Source of the DNA: Oscillospiraceae bacterium
GTDB lineage: Bacteria > Bacillota > Clostridia > Oscillospirales > Oscillospiraceae
Direction: 5' to 3'
Assembly (NCBI GenBank): GCA_031261245.1
Contig: JAISKU010000205.1
Location: 1 to 8,508 of the forward strand
Length of the DNA stretch: 8,508 nucleotides
Of the stretch, positions 1 to 6,750 are shown piece by piece; the first letter of the stretch is position 1, and each line of letters opens with the position of its first letter. A program made the translations under genes and the position numbers. The notes beneath the pieces were generated by a model. That model saw nothing but the letters and a program-made list of their open reading frames with translations, searched no databases and was not told the origin of the DNA.

Positions 1-872
1 AGCCGCATCACCGACACGGTCAGCGCGACGGACACGAGCAGGTACAGCCCCTCGGGAATCATGCCGATAAGCGCCGCGACCGTCGTAATCATGCCGTCGG
101 AGAACGGCACCTTCAGCACCTTGAACTGCTGGTAGAGCATTATCGCCCCGAACGGAATAATCACAAACCCGATGAGCTTCACAAGCCGCGTCAGCGCGTG
201 CATCATCTGAGAGCGTATCTTTTTCCCCGACTTCTTCGCCTCGAGGGTCAGCTTTGAGGCGAACGCGTCGCGCCCCACCTTGTCGAGCCTCGCGCGCGCG
301 CTCCCGGACACGACAAAGCTCCCGGAGAGAAGCGTATCCCCGGGCTTTTTCGTTATCTCGTCGGACTCGCCGGTCACAAGCGCCTCGTTCACGCGGCACT
401 CGCCGTCGAGCACAATCGCGTCGGCGTAAATCTGCCCGCCGCCCTCAAAAACCGCCACGTCGTCGAGCACCGCGAGCTCGCACGGCACGGTTATCTGCGA
501 CCCGTCGCGCACGACGACGGCCTTCGGCGCGGTGACGAGCGTCATGGAGCGCAGCTTGTGCCGGCTGCGCAGCTCCTGCACCGTCCCGATAATAATATTC
601 GCGAAAATCACCGGCAAAAACGTCAAATCCCTGTAGGAGCCCGCCGCGATGACGCAGATGGCGAGCGCCGCGAATATCAGGTTGAAGTACGTGAACGCGT
701 TATCCGCGATTATGCGGCCCGTCGTGCGCTCCGGCGGCGACGGATTCTCGTTCGCGTACCCGTTGCGCACGCGCTCCTCGGCCTCGCCGCGCGTCAGCCC
801 GACCTGCGGGTCCGCCTCAATTCGCGGCAGCACGCGGTGCAGCCTCTGTGATGTTACCGAACTCGCCGACAT
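1..872 (-). CDS. P-type cation-transporting ATPase, N-terminal part (cut by window edge)
   Basis: This is the first 290 residues of an E1-E2 (P-type) ATPase, which pumps cations across the cytoplasmic membrane using ATP. The start is the ATG at 872, preceded by GGAGG with a 6-nt spacer. Visible parts in order are a soluble N-terminus, two membrane segments (about residues 63-79 and 84-98), the actuator domain with the dephosphorylation motif TGES at 167-170, then two more helices (about 229-250 and 261-283) holding the ion-site motif PEGL at 273-276. The phosphorylation (DKTG) and nucleotide-binding domains lie outside the window. There is no N-terminal CxxC metal-binding domain, which argues against a copper or zinc exporter. 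The M4 signature IGMIPEGL and the overall pattern resemble the CtpE/Exp7-like group, for which calcium transport has been proposed; that subtype and substrate are inference. It follows aspS by 40 nt on the same strand and is probably co-transcribed. Confidence 0.9.
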   Translation of the reverse strand, partial: MSASSVTSQRLHRVLPRIEADPQVGLTRGEAEERVRNGYANENPSPPERTTGRIIADNAFTYFNLIFAALAICVIAAGSYRDLTFLPVIFANIIIGTVQELRSRHKLRSMTLVTAPKAVVVRDGSQITVPCELAVLDDVAVFEGGGQIYADAIVLDGECRVNEALVTGESDEITKKPGDTLLSGSFVVSGSARARLDKVGRDAFASKLTLEAKKSGKKIRSQMMHALTRLVKLIGFVIIPFGAIMLYQQFKVLKVPFSDGMITTVAALIGMIPEGLYLLVSVALTVSVMR

Positions 873-912
873 CTGTATCCTCCGGGCGCGTAATATATAA
901 AAGTATTGCCTC

Positions 913-2682
913 TTATACCAGTTTTATCCCCAGCTCGCCGAGCTGCTTCGCGTCCACGTCGCCCGGCGCGCCGCTCATCGGCTCCGACGCGTTCTGCACC
1001 TTCGGGAACGCCGTCACGTCGCGCAGAGAGTCCGCGCCACACAGCACCATGACGAGTCTGTCCAGCCCGATTCCCACGCCCCCGTGCGGCGGCGCGCCGT
1101 ATCTGTACGCCTCGACGAGGAACCCGAACTTCGCCTCTATCTCCTCCGTCGTCAAACCGAGCGCGGAAAACATCCTCTGCTGCAATTTATAATCCGAAAT
1201 GCGTATCGACCCGGAGCACAGCTCCACGCCGTTCACCACGAGATCATACGCCTTCGCCGTGACGCGCCCCGGCTCCGATTCAATAAGCGGCAGGCTCTCC
1301 TCCGTCGGCATCGTGAACGGGTGGTGCATCGCGACCCACTCGCCCGTCTCCTCGTCCCTCTCAAAAAACGGAAAATCCGTCACCCACAGGAAGTTGTAAA
1401 CCCCCTCCGGCACAATCCCGAGCTTCTCCGCGACAGTCCGCCGCAGCGCGCCGAGCACCGGCAGCGTCATGGAGTTCCTGTCCGCGATAATCAGCGCCAC
1501 GTCGCCCTTTTCAAGCCCGAGCCGCGCCGAAATCTCCTCCAAAAGCTCCGGCGTCACAAACTTCGCGAAGCTCACGTTCGGCGCGTCCTCGCTCCAACGG
1601 ATATACGCGAGGCCTTTCGCCCCGATCCCCTTCGCCGCCTCCGTGAGCTTGTCTATCTCCTTGCGCGAGAGCGTCGCCGCCGCGTTTTTCGCGCAAATTG
1701 CCCGCACGCTCCCGCCGCCCTCAATCGCCCCGTCGAACACCGCGAACCCGGAGCCCTTTACCAAATCGGATAAATCGCAAATCTCCATGCCGTACCGCGT
1801 GTCCGGCTTGTCGCTGCCGTACCGCGCCATCGCGTCCGCATAAGAAATCCGCGGCAGCGGAATCTGCACATTTTCGCCCTGAATCTCGCCCATCAGCCGC
1901 GCGACAAAGCCCTCAATCATCTCCAGAATGTCGTCCACATCGACGAAAGACATCTCCACGTCAATCTGCGTGAACTCCGGCTGCCTGTCCGCGCGCAAAT
2001 CCTCGTCGCGATAGCACCGCGCGAGCTGAATGTAGCGGTCAAAGCCCGATATCATCAAAAGCTGCTTGTAAATCTGCGGCGACTGCGGCAACGCGTAAAA
2101 CCTCCCGTTGTGCACGCGCGACGGCACGACGTAGTCACGCGCGCCCTCCGGCGTCGATTTTATCAGCGTCGGCGTCTCAAGCTCAATAAACCCGTTCTCG
2201 TGGAAATACTCCCGCGCCACGCGGTTTATCTCGCCGCGCTTGATGAGATTTTTCTGCAACCCCGGCCTCCGCAAATCGAGGTAGCGGTATTTCAGCCTCA
2301 GCTCCTCGTTCACGTTCGTCTTGTCCAGAATCTCAAACGGCGTCGTCTCCGCCTCGGACAGTATCCGCAGCTCCGTGACCTCGAGCTCGACGTCCCCCGT
2401 CGGCAGCTCCGCGTTCTTGCTCGACCGCTCGCGCAGCGCCCCGCGCGCCGCCACGACGTACTCACTGCGCACCGTCCCGGCCTTTTCAAACAGCCCGCGC
2501 TCCGTGTTGTCGTCGAACGCGAGCTGCAAAATCCCCGTCCTGTCGCGCAAATCAATAAAAATCAGCCCGCCGAGGTCGCGCCGCCGCTGCACCCAGCCCA
2601 TGACCGTGTACCGCGCCCCGATATCCGCCGCGCGCGGCTCCCCGCAATACGCCGTCCGCTTAAAATCCCGCAAATTATCCAT
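913..2682 (-). CDS. aspS: Aspartyl-tRNA synthetase, bacterial type
   Basis: Class II aminoacyl-tRNA synthetase that charges tRNA-Asp with aspartate in the cytoplasm. The 589-residue length is normal for the bacterial type. The N-terminal OB-fold anticodon-binding domain (about residues 20-105) is followed by the catalytic core: motif 1 near 164-175, the QSPQ loop at 200-203, motif 2 at 222-240 (R-YRDEDLRADRQPEFTQID) and motif 3 at 535-547 (GVGIGLDRLVMVL). The bacterial GAD-type insertion lies roughly at 290-420. In the anticodon-binding loop (RRRDLGG), residue 37 is Leu. In characterised enzymes Leu here accompanies the discriminating (tRNA-Asp-only) form, and His marks the non-discriminating Asp/Asn form, so I infer a discriminating enzyme. 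The start is the ATG at 2682, with AGGAG 6 nt upstream. The gene follows hisS in the same direction across a repeat array, with no promoter of its own that I can see. Confidence 0.98.
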   Translation of the reverse strand: MDNLRDFKRTAYCGEPRAADIGARYTVMGWVQRRRDLGGLIFIDLRDRTGILQLAFDDNTERGLFEKAGTVRSEYVVAARGALRERSSKNAELPTGDVELEVTELRILSEAETTPFEILDKTNVNEELRLKYRYLDLRRPGLQKNLIKRGEINRVAREYFHENGFIELETPTLIKSTPEGARDYVVPSRVHNGRFYALPQSPQIYKQLLMISGFDRYIQLARCYRDEDLRADRQPEFTQIDVEMSFVDVDDILEMIEGFVARLMGEIQGENVQIPLPRISYADAMARYGSDKPDTRYGMEICDLSDLVKGSGFAVFDGAIEGGGSVRAICAKNAAATLSRKEIDKLTEAAKGIGAKGLAYIRWSEDAPNVSFAKFVTPELLEEISARLGLEKGDVALIIADRNSMTLPVLGALRRTVAEKLGIVPEGVYNFLWVTDFPFFERDEETGEWVAMHHPFTMPTEESLPLIESEPGRVTAKAYDLVVNGVELCSGSIRISDYKLQQRMFSALGLTTEEIEAKFGFLVEAYRYGAPPHGGVGIGLDRLVMVLCGADSLRDVTAFPKVQNASEPMSGAPGDVDAKQLGELGIKLV

Positions 2683-2703
2683 AAAAATCTCCTGTCGTCA
2701 TAA

Positions 2704-2872
2704 GCGCCCCCGCTCGGCGGGGGAGCTGTCCGCATAGCGGACTGAGGGGGCTCTTTGCGCCCCCGCTCCGCGGGGGAGCTGTCCGCGTAGCGGACTGAGG
2801 GGGCTCTTTGCGCCCCCGCTCGGCGGGGGAGCTGTCCGCGCAGCGGACTGAGGGGGCTCTTTGCGCCCCCGC
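2704..2872. repeat. Three-copy tandem array of a 53-bp palindromic repeat plus a 10-bp partial fourth copy
   Basis: Units start at 2704, 2757 and 2810 with an exact 53-bp period. A fourth copy at 2863 stops after GCGCCCCCGC. Each unit holds two perfect hairpins: CCCCCGC-(3 nt)-GCGGGGG, and GTCCGC-(3 nt)-GCGGAC. Between them lies GAGCT and after them TGAGGGGGCTCTTT. Copies differ only in the hairpin loops: TCG/TCC/TCG in the first hairpin and ATA/GTA/GCA in the second. It fills nearly all of the hisS-aspS gap. There is no terminal U-run on either strand, so the hairpins are not ordinary terminators. From memory, palindromic CCCTCAG...CAGCTCCC elements of this style are dispersed between genes in many gut Clostridia; that relation is not verified here. 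Confidence 0.93.
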
Positions 2873-2880
2873 CCGCCAAA

Positions 2881-4221
2881 TCAGATTTCCCGTATCGGCT
2901 TCGTATCCCTCGCCGCCGCGATCCTCTCGCGTATCCCCTCGGTCAGCATTCCGGCCTTCGCCGTCGTCTGCTCGCCCGTTTTCATGTTCTTCACCGTTAT
3001 CTTCCCCGCCGCGATTTCGTCCTCGCCGAGCAGTGCGACGAACGGCACGCCGAGCCTGTCCGCGTAGCTCATCTTCGCCTTGAACTTTTTGTCCTCCGTG
3101 TAAAGCTGCGTGCGCAGTCCCGCCTCGCGCATCGCGGTCGCGAGCGCCACCGCCGGCGAAAAATCCCCCGTCATCGGGATAATCAGCACGTCGCACGGCG
3201 CGCTCTGCACCTCCGCGTTCAGCAGTCCCACGTCGTCGAGCACAAAAAACAGCCGCGTCAGCCCTATGGATATCCCCACGCCCGGGAGCTTCTTGTCCGT
3301 GTAGTATTCCGCCAAATTGTCGTACCTCCCGCCGGAGCACACGGAGCCTATCTCCGGGTGCGCGGTCACAAGCGTCTCGTACACCGTCCCCGTGTAGTAG
3401 TCCAGTCCCCGCGCAATCGTCAAATCCACCGCGTAGTGTGTCTCCGGCACCCCGAACGCCGCGAGATGCGCCGTCACCGCCTTGAGCTCCTCGAGTCCCT
3501 TGTCAAACGTCTCATTTTGCCCCGAAAACGCCTCCAGCGCCTCCACCGGAGCCTCCGCCGCGAGAATATCGAGCAGCTTCTCCGCGTTATTCCCTATCGA
3601 CAGCTCGCCGAGCAGCCTGCGCGTCTCGTCACGCCCTATCTTGTCGAGCTTGTCTATCGTCCGCATCACCTCGGCGGAGTCGTCGGACACTCCGAGAATC
3701 GCAAAAAGCCCGTTCAGCACCTTGCGGTTGTTCAGCCGTATCACGAACCCCTCGAGGCCGAGCGACTTGAACGTCGAGTAAATCACGCTCGGAATCTCCG
3801 CCTCGTTCATTATCCCCAGCTCGCCGTCGCCGATGATGTCGATGTCGCACTGGTAGAACTCGCGGAACCGCCCGCGCTGCGCCCGCTCCCCCCGGTACAC
3901 CTTGCCGATCTGGTACCGCCTGAACGGAAACTGCAATCTCCCGTAATTCGCCGCGACGTACTTCGCCAAGGGTACGGTCAAATCAAAGCGAAGGGCGAGG
4001 TCATGCTCACCCTTTGCGAACCTGTAAATCTGTTTCTCCGTCTCGCCGCCCGCTTTTGCGAGCAGCACCTCGGACGACTCAATAATCGGCGTGTCGAGCG
4101 GCGTGAAGCCGTACAGCTCAAACGAGCTGCGAATCCTCGCCGACATCAAATCGAACACGACCTGCTTCTCCGGCAGCAGCTCCATAAACCCCGACAGCGT
4201 CTGCGGTTTCACCCTTGCCAT
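2881..4221 (-). CDS. hisS: Histidyl-tRNA synthetase
   Basis: Class II synthetase that charges tRNA-His. The chosen start is the ATG at 4221, giving 446 residues. The open frame extends 43 codons further upstream, but that part lies over mgsA and does not look like protein. At 4221 the mgsA stop and this start share one base (TAATG), and AAGGAG lies 8 nt upstream. Motif 2 is at about 103-128 (YQIGKVYRGER...EFYQCDID), the histidine-specific motif RGLDYYTG at 271-278, the SGGRYDNL loop at 297-304 and motif 3 at about 314-323 (GVGISIGL). The anticodon-binding domain runs from about 343 to 430. The region before motif 2 reads RFDLTVP (78-84), the form familiar from eukaryotic, archaeal and Bacteroides enzymes, rather than the RPEGT form of Bacillus and E. 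coli. Part of the minD-mgsA-hisS operon. Confidence 0.97.
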   Translation of the reverse strand: MARVKPQTLSGFMELLPEKQVVFDLMSARIRSSFELYGFTPLDTPIIESSEVLLAKAGGETEKQIYRFAKGEHDLALRFDLTVPLAKYVAANYGRLQFPFRRYQIGKVYRGERAQRGRFREFYQCDIDIIGDGELGIMNEAEIPSVIYSTFKSLGLEGFVIRLNNRKVLNGLFAILGVSDDSAEVMRTIDKLDKIGRDETRRLLGELSIGNNAEKLLDILAAEAPVEALEAFSGQNETFDKGLEELKAVTAHLAAFGVPETHYAVDLTIARGLDYYTGTVYETLVTAHPEIGSVCSGGRYDNLAEYYTDKKLPGVGISIGLTRLFFVLDDVGLLNAEVQSAPCDVLIIPMTGDFSPAVALATAMREAGLRTQLYTEDKKFKAKMSYADRLGVPFVALLGEDEIAAGKITVKNMKTGEQTTAKAGMLTEGIRERIAAARDTKPIREI

Positions 4222-4637
4222 TACTTTTTCTCCTTTTTCTCCTTGGGGTTCACGATGTTGCGCCAGTCCAGATCCCCGCGCTTGAGGCCCTGAATCAGAA
4301 CCTCGGCGGTGGCTATGTTCGACGCGAACGGAATACTGTACCTGTCGCACAGCCGCGTTATCTCGTTCACCGACTTCGCGCCACGCTCATAGTCCGGGTC
4401 GCAAAAGAACAGCACGAGGTCGATCTCGTTGTACGCGATTCTCGCGCCCACCTGCTGCTCCCCGCCCTGCGCGGCGGAGAGGTAGAGCGTCACGGGCAGC
4501 CCCGTGGCCTCCCGCACAAGCTTCCCCGTCGTGTTCGTCGCGCTGACGGTATGCTCCGACAGAATTCCGCAATACGCGATGCAAAACTGCACCATAAGCT
4601 CCTTTTTCCTGTCATGCGCCATGATTGCTATATTCAT
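4221..4637 (-). CDS. mgsA: Methylglyoxal synthase family protein with altered active site
   Basis: A 138-residue protein of the MgsA fold. Family members convert dihydroxyacetone phosphate to methylglyoxal and phosphate, bypassing lower glycolysis. The start is the ATG at 4637, which forms an ATGA overlap with the upstream stop and has GAGGAG 8 nt ahead. Family hallmarks are the N-terminal AHD (7-9), the phosphate-loop region TNTTG (34-38, usually TGTTG), GGxQQVGA (58-65), the FFCDP strand-end (77-81) and NIATAE (107-112). Several canonical catalytic positions differ. The base equivalent to E. coli Asp71 is Glu60, the preceding SGP is SAA, and the HxPD segment carrying His98 and Asp101 is replaced by RGAKSV with a one-residue deletion. 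The C-terminus is a lysine-rich tail. Family membership is clear; methylglyoxal synthase activity is uncertain. It could be a subfamily with another phosphate-ester substrate or a regulatory role. Confidence 0.87.
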   Translation of the reverse strand: MNIAIMAHDRKKELMVQFCIAYCGILSEHTVSATNTTGKLVREATGLPVTLYLSAAQGGEQQVGARIAYNEIDLVLFFCDPDYERGAKSVNEITRLCDRYSIPFASNIATAEVLIQGLKRGDLDWRNIVNPKEKKEKK

Positions 4638-5365
4638 ATCGGTATCTCCTCTCCCTGTATCCTGCGGGCGACGTCCAGAAAATCCATCGCGGCGCCCCGT
4701 CCGACGTACAAAACAAGCGGTGAATCGGCCGCCGCGGCCTCCGGCACGCTGTCGTCGTCGCGCACGACGCCTATCAGCCTCGCGCCCGTCGAGTCCACGA
4801 TGTCGTCCACGCTCGTGTGAAAGCGCTTCCACTTTCGCCGCTCAACCCGGTTAATCAGCAGCCGCACGTCCGATATCCCCATGTTCCAAAGCGTCTCCCG
4901 CGTTCTCCCCGCGTCGCGCACGCTCGACAGATCCCCCGTCGCCACGATTATCGCCGTGTCGGCCGACGCCGTCGCGAGCGCGAAGCCCGCGCCTATCCCC
5001 GCCGGGGCGTCCAGAATCGTGTATTCGTACTCCTCGCGCGCGGCGGCGATAAGCCCCGCCATCGCCTCCGGGTCGATGTCCTCCGGCGCGCGGTATACGG
5101 GCGCCGCGAGAAAAAACAGGTTCGGCAGCCTCGGGTGCTCATGCGCCGCCTCTCGCACGGACACGCGCCCCTCGGCGACGTCGGATATGTCCGTAACCGT
5201 AAAATCGCTCATGCCGAGCGATATGTCGAGGTTGCGCAGACCGATGTCGCAGTCCACGCACAGCGTCCTGTGGCCGAGCGCGGCCAGACACGACGAAATC
5301 GCCGCGGCTGACGTGGTTTTCCCCGTTCCGCCCTTGCCGGAGGTCATCACGATGACGCTCCCCAC
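4634..5365 (-). CDS. minD: MinD-like P-loop ATPase without membrane-targeting helix
   Basis: A 243-residue ATPase of the MinD/ParA class. In MinD proteins, ATP binding drives dimerisation, membrane attachment and recruitment of MinC for division-site placement. The deviant Walker A motif is GKGGTGKTT at 10-18 with signature Lys11. The MinD hallmark DCDIGLRNLD is at 38-47 and Walker B (ILDAPAG) at 117-123. The start is a GTG at 5365 with GAGGGGGG 7 nt upstream; the ATG at codon 7 would remove the first beta strand. The protein ends in RRIQGEEIPI, where Bacillus and E. coli MinD continue about 20 residues into an amphipathic membrane-targeting helix. The frame meets a second stop two codons later, so a recent nonsense mutation is unlikely. 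No minC or minE is adjacent. First gene of the operon, overlapping mgsA by ATGA. The MinD assignment is by sequence; the role in division is inference, and another MinD/ParA-type function is possible. Confidence 0.87.
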   Translation of the reverse strand: MGSVIVMTSGKGGTGKTTSAAAISSCLAALGHRTLCVDCDIGLRNLDISLGMSDFTVTDISDVAEGRVSVREAAHEHPRLPNLFFLAAPVYRAPEDIDPEAMAGLIAAAREEYEYTILDAPAGIGAGFALATASADTAIIVATGDLSSVRDAGRTRETLWNMGISDVRLLINRVERRKWKRFHTSVDDIVDSTGARLIGVVRDDDSVPEAAAADSPLVLYVGRGAAMDFLDVARRIQGEEIPI

Positions 5366-5372
5366 TCGGCAG

Positions 5373-5380
5373 CCCCCCTC
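5373..5380 (-). promoter_or_regulatory. Ribosome binding site deciding the GTG start of the MinD-like gene
   Basis: On the minus strand GAGGGGGG lies 7 nt before the GTG at 5365. No comparable site precedes the in-frame ATG at 5347, so the GTG is preferred. Confidence 0.6.
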
Positions 5381-5408
5381 ACTGTTTTCTCACTCCGTTG
5401 TTTTTGCG

Positions 5409-5437
5409 ATTATACACAATTTTTTCCGTATTTTCAA
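5409..5437 (-). promoter_or_regulatory. Sigma-A-type promoter of the minD-mgsA-hisS(-aspS) operon
   Basis: On the minus strand, a -35 box TTGAAA (5437-5432) and a perfect -10 box TATAAT (5414-5409) are separated by exactly 17 bp, in a notably A+T-rich stretch. The predicted transcription start is near 5402, giving a leader of about 37 nt with no riboswitch-like or T-box-like structure. Confidence 0.85.
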
Positions 5438-5471
5438 TAGCTAATTTTATTAATTCCGCGACATATTTAAT

Positions 5472-5506
5472 AAACGGCGGTCAAGCCGCTGTCTTGACCG
5501 CCGTTT
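5472..5506 (-). terminator. Hairpin terminator after the URO-D gene
   Basis: A perfect 14-bp inverted repeat (AAACGGCGGTCAAG / CTTGACCGCCGTTT) has a 7-nt loop and lies 19 nt beyond the stop codon of the URO-D gene. On the minus strand the 3' arm runs into TTTATTAAAT, a moderate U-rich tail. It separates this transcript from the minD operon promoter just beyond it. Confidence 0.8.
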
Positions 5507-5525
5507 TCCGCCTCTCGTCCTGTTC

Positions 5526-6653
5526 CTACGCCTCGCCGCGCTCCCTGTCATAGAATTCGCGGCTGTACGCGTACAGCTCGTTCGTCGCGAGCCAAAGCAG
5601 CTCCGGGTCGGTTATGAACAGCCCCCCGTAAAATCCGCCCTTGGGCGCCATCTTGTCCACGGTGTCGCGCACGAGCTGCAAAAGCTCCTCCCTCGGCGGC
5701 GTCGGCGTGCCGAAATCCAGCCCCTCAATGCCGCCTCCGAAGCCGATCTTGTCGTCGTACTGCGCCTTCACCTCGGGGAAATTCACGGCGCGCCGCTGGC
5801 TCTGCATGAAATCCACGCCGAGCTCGATGAAATACGGCACGAACCGCGTGATATTCCCGCAGCTGTGGAACTCAAACGCCACGTCCTGCGCCTTCACGTG
5901 CGAGATGAACCGCTTCGTGGGGGCGAACAGCAGCGCCTCGAGCATTTTCGGCGAGAAAAACGTGTCCTTCTCGTTGCCCCAGTCGTCGTGGTAGGTCAGC
6001 ATCGTTATCGGATAGTATTCCATAAGCCTGTCGAACTGCTCAATCTCGTGGTCGATGAACCTCTCAAAGAACGCGAGGCACGCCTCCGGCTCCGTCGCGA
6101 GGGCTAGCATCGTGTCCGTGTACCCGCCCATAATGGACACGAGCCGTTCCGTACAGCCGAGGCCGATATCGAGCGTAAGCGCCTTGTTCGGGTCATAGAC
6201 GTTCTTCATGTAGTTGTCGGCGTACGTGTCAAAGTCCCACTCGGACAGGTCCGGGAACTTCACCACGTCCTCCCACCGCGTAATGTCGTCAAGCAGCTGC
6301 GTCCCGGGCGTTAGCATCGGCCCGCCCGCGGAGATGACGAACGTCCAGTCCGTGTTGAACCAGTCGCGGAACGTCCAGTTTTCCTTGGCGAAGCGCCCGA
6401 AGTCCGCCGCCACGGTCAGGCCCTTCGTCTTTTCTGTGGGCAGAATACAGTCGTTCGGCTGCACCGACTGGAAATCCGTCGAGGATATCGGAACCCAGAG
6501 CGGCTTGTCGCGCTTTGCGGAGCGTTTCAGGTTCTCGATGGGCGAGATCGGGTAGTCGAATTTCGGCAGGACAAACTCGTCCGGTGTAAAAAACGACTTG
6601 GACTTCACCGTCGGAACCCCCGCCTGCATGTACTCGTATCGCGGATATTTCAT
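5526..6653 (-). CDS. Uroporphyrinogen decarboxylase (URO-D) superfamily protein, methyltransferase-like
   Basis: A 375-residue protein of the URO-D (TIM-barrel) superfamily. This superfamily includes HemE and also the zinc-dependent corrinoid/coenzyme M methyltransferases such as MtaA, MtbA and CmuA. It lacks the N-terminal RQAGR substrate loop of HemE, so a role in heme synthesis is unlikely. It has HSCG at 263-266, matching the His-x-Cys pair that binds zinc in the methyltransferases. There is no Cys after residue 265, so the usual third ligand is missing. Other recognisable segments are YHDDWG (221-226) and FGGGIEG (305-311). The start is the ATG at 6653 behind AAAGGAGG with a 7-nt spacer. 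It has its own promoter and terminator and is divergent from an MFS permease. This fits demethylation or decarboxylation of an imported compound, but no corrinoid protein gene is nearby. Substrate unknown. Confidence 0.88.
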   Translation of the reverse strand: MKYPRYEYMQAGVPTVKSKSFFTPDEFVLPKFDYPISPIENLKRSAKRDKPLWVPISSTDFQSVQPNDCILPTEKTKGLTVAADFGRFAKENWTFRDWFNTDWTFVISAGGPMLTPGTQLLDDITRWEDVVKFPDLSEWDFDTYADNYMKNVYDPNKALTLDIGLGCTERLVSIMGGYTDTMLALATEPEACLAFFERFIDHEIEQFDRLMEYYPITMLTYHDDWGNEKDTFFSPKMLEALLFAPTKRFISHVKAQDVAFEFHSCGNITRFVPYFIELGVDFMQSQRRAVNFPEVKAQYDDKIGFGGGIEGLDFGTPTPPREELLQLVRDTVDKMAPKGGFYGGLFITDPELLWLATNELYAYSREFYDRERGEA

Positions 6654-6691
6654 GCTGAGACCTCCTTTTAGGCTTTATTTATATATCCCTC

Positions 6692-6720
6692 ATTTTATCT
6701 CATCGCGCCGCCCCTGTCAA
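6692..6720 (-). promoter_or_regulatory. Sigma-A-type promoter of the URO-D gene
   Basis: On the minus strand, a perfect -35 box TTGACA (6720-6715) and a -10 box TAAAAT (6697-6692) are separated by 17 bp. The predicted leader is about 32 nt and ends in the strong AAAGGAGG site. Confidence 0.82.
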
Positions 6721-6738
6721 CACACCGCGTATTTATGA

Positions 6739-6750
6739 TTGCACTTGCAA
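6739..6750. promoter_or_regulatory. Possible operator palindrome in the divergent promoter region
   Basis: TTGCA-CT-TGCAA is a perfect 5+5 inverted repeat that contains the -35 box of the permease promoter and lies 18 bp from the -35 box of the URO-D promoter. Position and symmetry suit a regulator binding site. A 12-bp palindrome can arise by chance, so this is tentative. Confidence 0.3.

Noticed and set aside
873..912. Promoter for the P-type ATPase gene (TATATT in the aspS-ATPase gap)
   Set aside because: No acceptable -35 box lies 16-18 bp upstream of this A+T-rich stretch. Read-through from aspS is simpler.
2704..2872. CRISPR array or rho-independent terminator
   Set aside because: The 53-bp units are directly contiguous without spacers, which rules out CRISPR. 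No hairpin is followed by a U-run on either strand, so they are not ordinary terminators.
2683..2880. T-box leader or separate promoter for aspS
   Set aside because: The gap is filled by the repeat. I found no A+T-rich -10/-35 pair, no T-box bulge sequence and no specifier-loop layout.
3358..4293. Long plus-strand open frame (311 codons), and similar ones at 2110-2703, 4215-4820 and 4817-5311
   Set aside because: They are antisense to hisS, aspS, mgsA and the MinD-like gene. Their translations are rich in Arg, His and Pro with no family motifs, as expected for shadow frames in G+C-rich DNA.
4222..4350. 43-codon N-terminal extension of hisS
   Set aside because: The extension overlaps mgsA in another frame. 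The ATG at 4221 has a good ribosome site and gives the usual HisRS N-terminus.
4638..4832. 65-codon N-terminal extension of the MgsA-like protein
   Set aside because: It overlaps the MinD-like gene and reads as Arg-rich shadow sequence. The ATG at 4637 matches the family N-terminus (MNIAIMAHD).
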